A stretch of 64,000 bases of DNA from Streptacidiphilus jiangxiensis (GTDB lineage: Bacteria; Actinomycetota; Actinomycetes; Streptomycetales; Streptomycetaceae). The stretch is from positions 124,001-188,000 of the forward strand of contig NZ_FOAZ01000006.1 in NCBI RefSeq assembly GCF_900109465.1, given 5' to 3'. Both the position numbers and the translations under genes were made by a program. Below, one piece after another: positions 34,024 through 41,483 of the stretch. Position 1 is the stretch's first letter; each line of letters begins with the position of its first letter. The notes beneath the pieces were generated by a model. The model was not told where the DNA came from. It did no database searches and saw nothing but the letters and a program-made list of their open reading frames with translations.

Positions 34024-34844
34024 ACCACGCTGACGCGCACGAGTCCGCCGGCCTGACCGACCCGGAAGGTGACCGCGACGTCCGGGTGCTGCTGGACGTG
34101 GCCGTCTCGGACGTCCGGCGGCCCGGTCGGGTCTCGGACGGCGAGCTGATCGCCCGCGGGTACCGGATGCGGCGTCGCCGCCGCAGTGCGGTCGCGGGTG
34201 CGACGGTGGTCGCCGTCGCGGCGGCGGTGGTCGGCACGGTCGTGCTGGCCCGGCCGGGCGGCGCCGGTGGGCCGGGCGGTTCGGACCTCGGAGCGGCCGC
34301 CGGTGGGACGCCGCGGCCCGCCGTGTCCACCGCCTCCGCCGCCCCGACGCCGCTGCCGCTGCCCGCCGAACGGGTGCGGGCGCTGCTGCCTGCCGGGATC
34401 GGCCCGCTGACCAAGGTCACCTTCCCGCACGAGCCCCGCTCCGAGCTGAACGGCCGCTACACGCTGCGCGGCGCCGGGGCGGTCGGCTATCTGGAGGTCG
34501 ACGTCCTGGATCCGGCCAAGGACCTCGTCCCCGATCCCTCGGCCGCCACGCTGCGTGCCACCGACCCGTGCCGGGTCCAGCCGTCGGGGAGCTCCGTCCG
34601 GGCCAACCAGGACTGCACGAACCAGCAGCTGGCCGGCGGCGGCCTGCTCAAGACCTGGGTGGTCCCGCCCCTCGGCGGCACGGGCGAGAGCTACACGGCG
34701 CTGCTGGTCCTCCCGGACGGCCGCTCGGTGAGCCTCATCGCCTGCAGCGGCAACCCCGCCTACGGCCCGCTCATGGCCAGGCCCCCGTTGACGCGCGCCC
34801 AGCTCGCGGGCCTGGTCGCGGAACCGGGCTGGTTCGGCGCCTGA
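34020..34844 (+). CDS. Single-span membrane protein, probable partner of the ECF sigma factor
   Basis: 274 residues. A cytoplasmic part of about 55 residues is followed by one membrane helix (AVAGATVVAVAAAVVGTVVL, about 57-76), a Pro/Ala linker, and an extracytoplasmic domain of about 160 residues with four Cys. No zinc anti-sigma HxxxCxxC motif is visible, so a regulatory role rests on the overlapping start and topology, as is usual for SigE-family operons. Confidence 0.75.
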   Translation: MNHADAHESAGLTDPEGDRDVRVLLDVAVSDVRRPGRVSDGELIARGYRMRRRRRSAVAGATVVAVAAAVVGTVVLARPGGAGGPGGSDLGAAAGGTPRPAVSTASAAPTPLPLPAERVRALLPAGIGPLTKVTFPHEPRSELNGRYTLRGAGAVGYLEVDVLDPAKDLVPDPSAATLRATDPCRVQPSGSSVRANQDCTNQQLAGGGLLKTWVVPPLGGTGESYTALLVLPDGRSVSLIACSGNPAYGPLMARPPLTRAQLAGLVAEPGWFGA

Positions 34845-34887
34845 CGCGGACCGGGGCCCGTCGCGCGCCCGGGCCGGGGCGCGACCT

Positions 34888-34903
34888 TACGTCTGTGGAC
34901 GTA
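34888..34903. promoter_or_regulatory. Inverted repeat TACGTC-TGTG-GACGTA before the MFS gene
   Basis: Perfect 6-bp arms around TGTG, in a small AT-rich patch 41 bases before the MFS start. It looks like an operator for a TetR- or MarR-type regulator, but no such gene is adjacent. No Shine-Dalgarno precedes the MFS ATG, so the transcript may be nearly leaderless. Confidence 0.45.
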
Positions 34904-34943
34904 GAAATGTCGCGGGTGGGTGCGTCGGCTCCATGCTGCCGCC

Positions 34944-36242
34944 ATGACCGATTCCGCGCCGACCGCCACTTCCGCGCCGCCGGCACCTGCCGCCCCGGCG
35001 GCCGACCGTCGGACCCGCTACAGCGACGTCCTCGGCGAGCCCCGCTTCCGGCTGATGTTCGTCAGCCACACGCTCTACGTCGTCGCCGAGACGCTGCGCA
35101 TCACCACCTTCTCCGTGCTCGTCTACGCCGCGACCAGCTCGCCGCTGCTGTCCGCGCTCGCGTTCGCGGCCGGGTTCCTGCCGCACCTGCCGGGGTCGAT
35201 GCTGCTGGGGTCGCTGGCGGACCGGCTGCCGCCGCGCGGACTGATCACCGGCGGCTACCTGCTGGGAGCGGCAGGCGCCCTGCTGGTCGCGCTGGCGCGG
35301 CTGCCCGTGGGGGTGAGCCTGCTGGTGGTCGCGCTGGTGGCGCTGCCGGGTCCGGTGTTCAACGGCGCGTCCGGGCGGCTGGTGGCGGAGTTCCTGGAGG
35401 GCGACGCCTACGTGCTGGGGCGCTCGCTGAACAACATCGCGGGCTCCGCGGCCCAGCTGGCGGGCCTGGCCCTGGGCGGTGTCGCGGTGGCGGTCCTGGG
35501 GGCGCGCCGGGCGCTGGTGGCCGCGGCGGGGCTGTACCTGGTCGCGGCGCTGGTGGTCCGGCTCGGCCTGCCCAGAATGCCCGCTCCGCCCGCACCGGTC
35601 GGCGACGACGCGGTGGTCAAGGCGAGCCTCGCGGGCAACCTCCGCCTCCTACGGACCCGGGCGGTGCGGCGGCTGCTCCTGGCGCAGTGGCTGCCGTCCT
35701 CGTTCACGGGCGGCGCGGAGGGCCTGATCGTCGCCTACGCGGGCCAGCGGCACTTCTCCGCCGGGGCGTACGCGCTGCTCATGGCGGCGCTGCCGGTGGG
35801 CATGCTGGCCGGCGACCTGGTGGTGGGCCGACTGCTGGCGCCGCGCACGCGGGAACGGCTGGTGGTGCCGCTGACCGCGCTGATGGGGCTGGCGGTGCTG
35901 GGGTTCGTGGCGGAGCCCGGCCAGAACGTGGCGGCGCTGCTGCTGGTGATCGCCGGAGCGAGCTTCGCCTACCAGCTGGGGCTGCAGCGGCCGTTCCTCG
36001 AGTCCCTGCCCGAGGAGCTCCACGGCCAGGCCTTCGGCCTGCTCGGCTCCGGCATCATGACGCTGCAGGGGGTCATGCCGGTCCTCCTCGGCGCGGTGGC
36101 GGGCGCCGCGGGCGTGGCCACCGGTTCCGCGATGGGCCTGGCGGGCGCGCTCACCCTGGTCACCGCCGTCTGGGTCCGCACCTTCCACGGCCGGCACCCG
36201 TCCACACCCTCCACGCCGCCCGCTCCGCTCGCCGCGGCGTAG
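34944..36242 (+). CDS. MFS transporter
   Basis: 432 residues with twelve membrane segments and a central cytoplasmic loop (about 190-215). The A-motif-like sequence GSLADRLPPRGLITGG between the second and third helices identifies the major facilitator superfamily. It resembles the actinomycete exporters of the EntS type in size. An ATG at 34920 is upstream and in frame, but the 34944 ATG gives the expected short N-terminus. Substrate unknown. Confidence 0.85.
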   Translation: MTDSAPTATSAPPAPAAPAADRRTRYSDVLGEPRFRLMFVSHTLYVVAETLRITTFSVLVYAATSSPLLSALAFAAGFLPHLPGSMLLGSLADRLPPRGLITGGYLLGAAGALLVALARLPVGVSLLVVALVALPGPVFNGASGRLVAEFLEGDAYVLGRSLNNIAGSAAQLAGLALGGVAVAVLGARRALVAAAGLYLVAALVVRLGLPRMPAPPAPVGDDAVVKASLAGNLRLLRTRAVRRLLLAQWLPSSFTGGAEGLIVAYAGQRHFSAGAYALLMAALPVGMLAGDLVVGRLLAPRTRERLVVPLTALMGLAVLGFVAEPGQNVAALLLVIAGASFAYQLGLQRPFLESLPEELHGQAFGLLGSGIMTLQGVMPVLLGAVAGAAGVATGSAMGLAGALTLVTAVWVRTFHGRHPSTPSTPPAPLAAA

Positions 36243-36249
36243 CGGGAAC

Positions 36250-36298
36250 GGGCCCAGCTCCCCGCACCGCACGGTGAGCGGCATGGGGAGCAGGGCCC
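36250..36298. terminator. Bidirectional terminator between MFS and secreted protein genes
   Basis: GGGCCC-A-GCTCCCC and GGGGAGC-A-GGGCCC form a 13-bp stem with one A-A mismatch around a 21-base loop, in the 80 bases between two convergent stops. Confidence 0.7.
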
Positions 36299-36322
36299 GG
36301 GGCCTGTCCGGGCGATGGACCG

Positions 36323-36877
36323 TCAGAGCTGGCAGGTGCCGTTGCGGACGCCACCGGCGATGGTGCCACCGGTGTGGTAGTCGTGCGTCGTGCTCCAGGC
36401 CACGCAGTCGCGGGCCTGCCCGTTGGCGTAGGTGATGTGGAGGATCGACTCACCCGTCCACGAGTCGGTACCACCGGCGTGCACGCCGATCGAGGCCGTC
36501 GCCACGGCCGGGCCCGCCAGCGAACCCACGGGCGTCCTGCCACTGTCCGACCAGGTCCCCAGGTTGTCGTAGGACTGGTTGATCGCCCGCACCCAGGCGC
36601 CGGTGATCCCCGGGTGACCGGTCGTCCGGAACGCGTTGTTCCAGACGAAGACGGCACGGGTGTTGCCGCAGTAGTCGTACTGCTGGTCGATCCATCCGGC
36701 GACGACCACCGTGCCGTTGCCGTCGCGCACCGACTCCGTACCGTCGGTGCTCTCCGAGGTCCACACGCAGGAGCGCGGTGCGGCGTGGGCCGCCACCGAG
36801 GTGGTCACCGTCGCGCCGCCGGCCAGTGCCAGCGCGGCGGCGGCCATGGCGATCGGCTTGCGCAGGCGTGCGGTCAT
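36323..36877 (-). CDS. Secreted protein of unknown function
   Basis: 184 residues from an ATG with AGGGGGA upstream. A classical signal peptide (RKPIAMAAAALALAGGATV, then AHAA) should be cut near residue 33. The mature part of about 150 residues has four Cys (CVW, DYCG, RDCVAW, GTCQL), suggesting two disulfides, and many Gly, Thr and Trp. No catalytic motif or family recognised; the composition is like small extracellular binding or inhibitor proteins. Confidence 0.7.
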   Translation of the reverse strand: MTARLRKPIAMAAAALALAGGATVTTSVAAHAAPRSCVWTSESTDGTESVRDGNGTVVVAGWIDQQYDYCGNTRAVFVWNNAFRTTGHPGITGAWVRAINQSYDNLGTWSDSGRTPVGSLAGPAVATASIGVHAGGTDSWTGESILHITYANGQARDCVAWSTTHDYHTGGTIAGGVRNGTCQL

Positions 36878-37013
36878 GTTGGTCCCCCTGTCAGTCGGGG
36901 CCACTCGAACGAGCGGCCCGGCAGATCCGTCGGTACGAGATCCTCACAGCGGGGCGTACGGCCGCGGGACGGCCGTCCCGGGGTTTCCGGCCCCGCCGCC
37001 GGGCCGCCGTTGA

Positions 37014-37033
37014 CCCGCCGAAGTTCGGGCGGG
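37014..37033 (-). terminator. Candidate terminator of the VOC gene
   Basis: CCCGCC and GGCGGG pair around an 8-base loop, 75 bases beyond the VOC stop on the minus strand. Short stem, no U-tract. Confidence 0.35.
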
Positions 37034-37107
37034 GCGCCCGACCTTCGACCGTCTCCCGGACGCCCGACCGGAGCCGACCGGATTCGACCGGCGGCGCGAC
37101 GGTTCTG

Positions 37108-37536
37108 CTACGGGCGCGCGTACGGCCGGGTGATGACCTCCAGGTTGTGGCCGTCCGGATCGGCGAAGTAGACGCCGCGGCCGCCGAACAGGTCGTTGGT
37201 CCGGCCCGGGTCGCGATGGCCCGGGTCGGCGAAGTAGGTGACCGCGAGCGCCTCCAGGCGGGCGATCACGGCGTCGAACCGCTCGTCCGGCACGAGGAAC
37301 GCGTAGTGCTGCGGCTGGATCGGCTCGTCCCGCTTCTCGCAGTAGTCGAGCGTCACACCGTTGCCGAGGTCGACGGGCAGGAACGGCCCGAACGGGGCTC
37401 CGACCTCGAGGCCCAGGACGGCGGCGAGGAACTCCGCCGACAGGTGGCGGTCGCCGGCGTACACGGCGGTGTGGTCGAGCTGGACGACGGCCGCCGGCCG
37501 CGTGGACGCGTGAGGGTGCGGCTGGTCGATGGACAT
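37108..37536 (-). CDS. VOC-superfamily (glyoxalase/dioxygenase fold) protein
   Basis: 142 residues with two beta-alpha-beta-beta-beta modules (VQLDHTAVYAGDRHLSAEFL and the second around YAFLVPDERFDAVIARL). Candidate metal ligands are His in QLDHTAV, His in QPQHYAF and Glu in HNLEVITRPY; GVYFADPDGHNLEVI is the family end. It could be a lyase, thiol transferase or antibiotic-binding protein. Genes nearby do not decide. Confidence 0.85.
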   Translation of the reverse strand: MSIDQPHPHASTRPAAVVQLDHTAVYAGDRHLSAEFLAAVLGLEVGAPFGPFLPVDLGNGVTLDYCEKRDEPIQPQHYAFLVPDERFDAVIARLEALAVTYFADPGHRDPGRTNDLFGGRGVYFADPDGHNLEVITRPYARP

Positions 37537-37619
37537 GAGGGTGTGTGTCTCCGGTCTTGGGATCCGTGCAAGGGCGCGCCCGAGGTGGGCGCCTGGAGCG
37601 GCAAGGACGCGGAGGGGTG

Positions 37620-37638
37620 GGCGGGCCTCTGGCCCGCC
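37620..37638 (-). terminator. 8-bp hairpin downstream of the 37767 gene
   Basis: GGCGGGCC and GGCCCGCC pair perfectly around TCT. It lies 129 bases beyond the stop of the minus-strand gene at 37767 and before the VOC start, so it could end that transcript. Confidence 0.45.
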
Positions 37639-37766
37639 TCGGGCTCATCCGGCGGCCGGGTGCCCTGCTCGTGTGTGGCCTGTGGCCGACCCGGTAGTCA
37701 CCCGACCGACCGTAGTGATCGTCCCGGGCCTGGGCAACACGGTTTCACGCGGCCCGGCGCGGACGC

Positions 37767-38231
37767 TCAGGTGGTGCGGCCCGGTTCGATCAGGAGGTAG
37801 CGGGCGCGGCCGGCGCGGTAGAGCAGGGCGTCCCAGCCGGCGTGGCCGGCGGCGGCCGCCGCGGTCCGGAGCTGGGACTCGCCGGCGTCCGGCGGGCGGT
37901 CCCCGCGGCGGTGGGCCCACTCGGCGCGGACGACGCCCGGCTGCTCCTGCGTCAGCTGCAGGCCGCTGTCCAGGACGGCGCCCTCGGCGTCGACCGCGGC
38001 GAAGGGCAGGCCCTCCGCCTCCAGGGCCAGGCCGACGGCCTGGAGCGGGCGGGTGCGCTCCCACGCGGCCGGGAGCTCCGGGTGGTCGGGGCGGGTGAGG
38101 CGGCGGATCTGCAGCAGTGACTGCCAGGCCTGCGCCACCTGTCCCGGACGCGCGGCGGTGAACGCGGGGGTCAGCTGCTCGGGGGGCTCGTGGCCGGTGC
38201 GGGCGGTGAAGCCCGACGCGGCTCCGGTCAT
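37767..38231 (-). CDS. Hypothetical protein
   Basis: 154 residues without membrane segments or Cys. The C-terminal half alternates strands and helices (LPFAAVDAEGAVLDSGLQL). No family recognised. Upstream, 38232-38349 contains no other gene and should hold its promoter. Confidence 0.55.
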   Translation of the reverse strand: MTGAASGFTARTGHEPPEQLTPAFTAARPGQVAQAWQSLLQIRRLTRPDHPELPAAWERTRPLQAVGLALEAEGLPFAAVDAEGAVLDSGLQLTQEQPGVVRAEWAHRRGDRPPDAGESQLRTAAAAAGHAGWDALLYRAGRARYLLIEPGRTT

Positions 38232-38349
38232 CTCGCTCGCCCCCTCGTCCGCCCGTCGCTCCGTCGCTGAGCCATCGGCACGATCGTCGCACGGACGTCC
38301 GACAAACGAACGGCCGAACCAACTGCCCGACCCACTGCCGCTCGGGCGA

Positions 38350-39429
38350 TCAGCTCACGCGCTCCAGGACCAGCACGACCGCGTCGTCCTTCAGGCTCTG
38401 CGCCCACGACGCGACGTCGTGCTCGATGAACTCCGCGACGCGGGACGGGCTGGCGCGGTGGGCCGAGCGGCCGGAGAAGTTCGAGCCGAGTCGGCCGGTG
38501 AGCGGGTAGAAGTTGTCGTGCTCGTCCCGGGCCTCGGTGATGCCGTCGGAGTAGGCGACGAGCAGGTCGCCCTCGGCGAGCTGGTGGGTGACCTCGCCCT
38601 GGGCCGCGTGGCCGAGCATCGCGCCGAGGCCCAGCGGGAGGGCGAACGGCACGTCGAGCGGCCGGACCCCCGCCTCGTCCATGAGCAGGACCGGCGGGTG
38701 GCCGCGATTGAGCAGGCGGACCACCGGCTCGTCGCTGGGGAACTCCAGCAGGACGGCGGTGACGAACAGTTCGTCGTCGTGGGCGTCGGCCGAGTCCAGC
38801 GCCAGGGCGGTCTCGATGCGCTCCGCCACGTCCGCGAGGGACTCCTGCACGGCGGCGGCCTCCCGAAAGGTGGCGAGCGTGGTGGCGACGGTCGCGACCG
38901 CGCCGTTGCCCTTGCCGCGCACGTCGCCGAGGATCATCCGGGTGCCCCAGGGCGACTGCCGCACGCCGTAGAGGTCACCGCCGACCAGCGCCTCGGAGTC
39001 CGCCGCCCGGTAGAAGCCGGCCAGCGCGACGCTGCCGACGCGCCGCGGCAGGGGACGCAGGAGCGCCCGCTGCGCCGCCTCCGCCAGCGCCTGGACCCGT
39101 TCGAGCCGACGGGTCGACCGCTGCGTGCTCACCGCGAAGAACACCGCGACCGCGGCGATGAGCGCGTTCGCGGCGAAGTCGACGAGGAAGTGAGCGCTGT
39201 AGGCGCGGCCCTGGTCGATCTGCAGGGCGATCATCCCCAGCGCACCCGTGACGGCGACGGCGACGACCCACCGGATGCTGTAGGAGAGCGCGGCCAGCGG
39301 GGTCGCCGCGCTGAGCAGCGACAGATAGGAGTACGCGGCCGGCGTGGTCAGTTCGAGCGTCACGCTGGCCGCGATCAGCACCCACGGGAGGGGCGCGATC
39401 CAGGGGGCTCGACCGGCGGATTCCGTCAC
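38350..39429 (-). CDS. Membrane-anchored SpoIIE-type PP2C phosphatase
   Basis: 359 residues from GTG with AGGAGGA 1-6 bases upstream. Four to five membrane helices (about 10-120) are followed by a PP2C/SpoIIE domain (about 150-359) with VGGDLYGVRQ, ILGDVRGKGNGA and VAYSDGITEARD, the metal-binding Asp residues of the family. It is the common streptomycete form that dephosphorylates anti-sigma antagonists at the membrane. Confidence 0.9.
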   Translation of the reverse strand: MTESAGRAPWIAPLPWVLIAASVTLELTTPAAYSYLSLLSAATPLAALSYSIRWVVAVAVTGALGMIALQIDQGRAYSAHFLVDFAANALIAAVAVFFAVSTQRSTRRLERVQALAEAAQRALLRPLPRRVGSVALAGFYRAADSEALVGGDLYGVRQSPWGTRMILGDVRGKGNGAVATVATTLATFREAAAVQESLADVAERIETALALDSADAHDDELFVTAVLLEFPSDEPVVRLLNRGHPPVLLMDEAGVRPLDVPFALPLGLGAMLGHAAQGEVTHQLAEGDLLVAYSDGITEARDEHDNFYPLTGRLGSNFSGRSAHRASPSRVAEFIEHDVASWAQSLKDDAVVLVLERVS

Positions 39430-39629
39430 ATCCTCCTGCCTACCACGCCTGCCCGGCCCGCGCCGCTCCACCGCTCCGCCGGGGCCCGAACGCCACCCCG
39501 GGCGGTCGCCCGGAGCGAGTCCGCTTCCCGACGCTTCCCGACGCAACCGGAGCCCCGACCCACGCGTGAACTCTGCGGCGGCGCGCCCGAGGGGGCGTCC
39601 GCGCTGGAGGGACGAGGAAGGGAGGGGCG

Positions 39630-40202
39630 GTGGCGGAACCGGAGGGCGTCGACTTCGACGCGTTCTACGCCGCGAGCTACCGGCGGGTGGTGGGCCAGCT
39701 GTTCTTGACCACGGGGAGCATCAGCGAGGCCGAGGACTGCGTCCAGGAGGCCTACGCGCGCGCCTGGCAGCGGTGGTCGCGCGTGCGCCGGCACCCCGCG
39801 CCGGAGGCGTGGGTACGGACGGTGGCCTACCGGCTGTCGGTGTCGTCGTGGCGCAAGGCGGTCAACCGGCTGTCCGCGCACCGCCGGCACGCGGACGACA
39901 CGCAGGTGCCGGGGCTGACGCCGGACCACCTGGCGCTGGTGGCCGCGCTGCGGCGGATCCCGGCGGAGCAGCGCAGCGCGATCGTGCTCCACCACCTGGT
40001 CGGCTGGTCGGTGCAGGAGATCGCGGCGCAGACGGGCACGGCCGAGGGGACCGTGAAGGCCCGGCTCTCGCGTGGGCGCAAGGCCCTGTCGGTCCACCTG
40101 TCCGACCGCGCGGACGAGCTCGCCGTCGGCGAGCCGGCACGGACGACAGCGGTACCGGCGTCCGGATTTCCCGCACGGCGCACGACGGCGAAGGAGCTGT
40201 GA
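39630..40202 (+). CDS. ECF sigma factor, SigE-family type (second)
   Basis: 190 residues from GTG with GGGAGGGG upstream. Region 2 (ASYRRVVGQLFLTTGSISEAEDCVQEAYARAW) and region 4 (IPAEQRSAIVLHHLVGWSVQEIAAQTGTAEGTVKARLSRG) are intact; a 35-residue tail follows. Two bases separate it from the next gene, a single-span protein, repeating the sigma-plus-membrane-partner layout at 33517. Confidence 0.92.
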   Translation: MAEPEGVDFDAFYAASYRRVVGQLFLTTGSISEAEDCVQEAYARAWQRWSRVRRHPAPEAWVRTVAYRLSVSSWRKAVNRLSAHRRHADDTQVPGLTPDHLALVAALRRIPAEQRSAIVLHHLVGWSVQEIAAQTGTAEGTVKARLSRGRKALSVHLSDRADELAVGEPARTTAVPASGFPARRTTAKEL

Positions 40203-40204
40203 CC

Positions 40205-41392
40205 ATGAGCGAACACCTCGACCGCCTCGGGAGCGGCGAGAACGAGCAGCTGACGGACCTGCTGGGCGCGGTCGCGGCAGCTGCCTCGGGCGCGGCGGTG
40301 CCGCAGGGGGCGGCGGCGGCACGACAGCGGGGGCGGCAACGGCGGGTACGCCGGTTGCTGGCGCTGGCGGCCGTGCCGGTGGTCCTTGCGGCGGCCGGCA
40401 CCGCGGCGGGTCTGGGGCTGTCGGGCGGCCCGACCGGGCACGCCCCGCTGCCGGCCGTCACCGGTACGGCGCCGGCGACGGTCGTGCCGAGTCCGCCGCC
40501 GAGCGCGAGCGCGCAGGCCTCCCCCAGTGCGACGCCCACGGGCGCGCCGTCCGTGGCGCTGCAGCTGCCGTCGACGCTGGCCGAGTCGGCACTCAACCAG
40601 GCGACGCTGACGGTGACCGATCCGGGCGCGGCCACGACCGAGACCGTGACGCTCTCCCTGGGGATCCCGCGGGCGACCACCCCGAACGCCTCGGCGCCGG
40701 ACGAACAGGCGGTGGCGGAGCGACTGGATCCGGCGTCAGGGGCGTGGGTGACGGTGCCCGTCCGGTTCGTCGCGCGGCCCGGCGGCGGCTGGGTGGACCA
40801 GGCGACCTTCACGCTGGCGCTCCCGGCCGGTGGCAGGGTGACGCAGCAACTGCGGCTGCTGCCGCTGGGCGACCCCGGCCTCGACCTGGGAGTGCGGCTG
40901 GACGGGAGCGGACACGCCCCGGTCACGGCAACCTACCCGGTCGTGCTGACCGGTCCCACGCTGAGCGTGACGGGGCCGGCGGACGTGGTCACCGGGCAGA
41001 CCTCGGGTGAGTTCGACGTGACCCTGGCCGACGACACGCCGGCTTCGTACACGGGCGTGCAGCTCCGGGTCGACGCCGGCGGTTCCTCGCCGAACTGCAC
41101 GTTCAGCCCGTTCCCGACCGTCCAGTGGTCGGAAGGCGGGGCCTGGCACACGACGTCGACGGCGGCGACCAGCGCGGGCTGGCCGCTGCTGGAGACGGTG
41201 GCGCTGACACCGGGCCGACGGGTGGTGCTGCGGCTGCGGCTGCCGGTGCCGGCGGGCCTGCCGTCGTGCCTGGCCAAGGGCGAGGTCGCGGTGAGCGCGT
41301 CGACGGGCCCGATCGGTGCGGCGGGCGCGACCACGCCGCCGCCGCTGTCGCTCCTGGCGGACTCGCCGTTCTTCTCGGTCCGCCACGGCTGA
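40205..41392 (+). CDS. Single-span membrane protein with large extracytoplasmic beta-rich domain
   Basis: 395 residues. A cytoplasmic N-terminus of about 50 residues (EHLDRLGSGENEQLTDLL) leads to one membrane helix (about 52-72) and a Ser/Pro/Ala linker, then about 280 residues of immunoglobulin-like beta-strand pattern with two Cys pairs. Position right after the ECF sigma gene suggests a sensing or anti-sigma partner. There is no zinc-binding anti-sigma motif. Confidence 0.72.
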   Translation: MSEHLDRLGSGENEQLTDLLGAVAAAASGAAVPQGAAAARQRGRQRRVRRLLALAAVPVVLAAAGTAAGLGLSGGPTGHAPLPAVTGTAPATVVPSPPPSASAQASPSATPTGAPSVALQLPSTLAESALNQATLTVTDPGAATTETVTLSLGIPRATTPNASAPDEQAVAERLDPASGAWVTVPVRFVARPGGGWVDQATFTLALPAGGRVTQQLRLLPLGDPGLDLGVRLDGSGHAPVTATYPVVLTGPTLSVTGPADVVTGQTSGEFDVTLADDTPASYTGVQLRVDAGGSSPNCTFSPFPTVQWSEGGAWHTTSTAATSAGWPLLETVALTPGRRVVLRLRLPVPAGLPSCLAKGEVAVSASTGPIGAAGATTPPPLSLLADSPFFSVRHG

Positions 41393-41397
41393 CGGCT

Positions 41398-41439
41398 GCG
41401 AGCGGACGAGCGCGAGCGGACGGGCACGAGCGGACGGGC
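41398..41439. repeat. 14-bp tandem repeat, three copies
   Basis: GCGAGCGGACGAGC, GCGAGCGGACGGGC and ACGAGCGGACGGGC follow each other exactly between two convergent genes and abut a strong hairpin. Confidence 0.85.
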
Positions 41440-41462
41440 GCGACGGTTTCATCGTCGCGCCC
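41436..41462. terminator. Bidirectional terminator, 10-bp stem
   Basis: GGGCGCGACG and CGTCGCGCCC pair perfectly around GTTTCAT in the 91 bases between the stop of the membrane protein and the stop of the GH54 gene. Confidence 0.7.
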
Positions 41463-41483
41463 GCACCGCTCAGTCCGCCGCCG

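Noticed and set aside
33443-39548. Shared GCAAC box before both SigE-family sigma genes as a common autoregulatory promoter
   Set aside because: The first box is similar but no matching second box or constant spacing follows.
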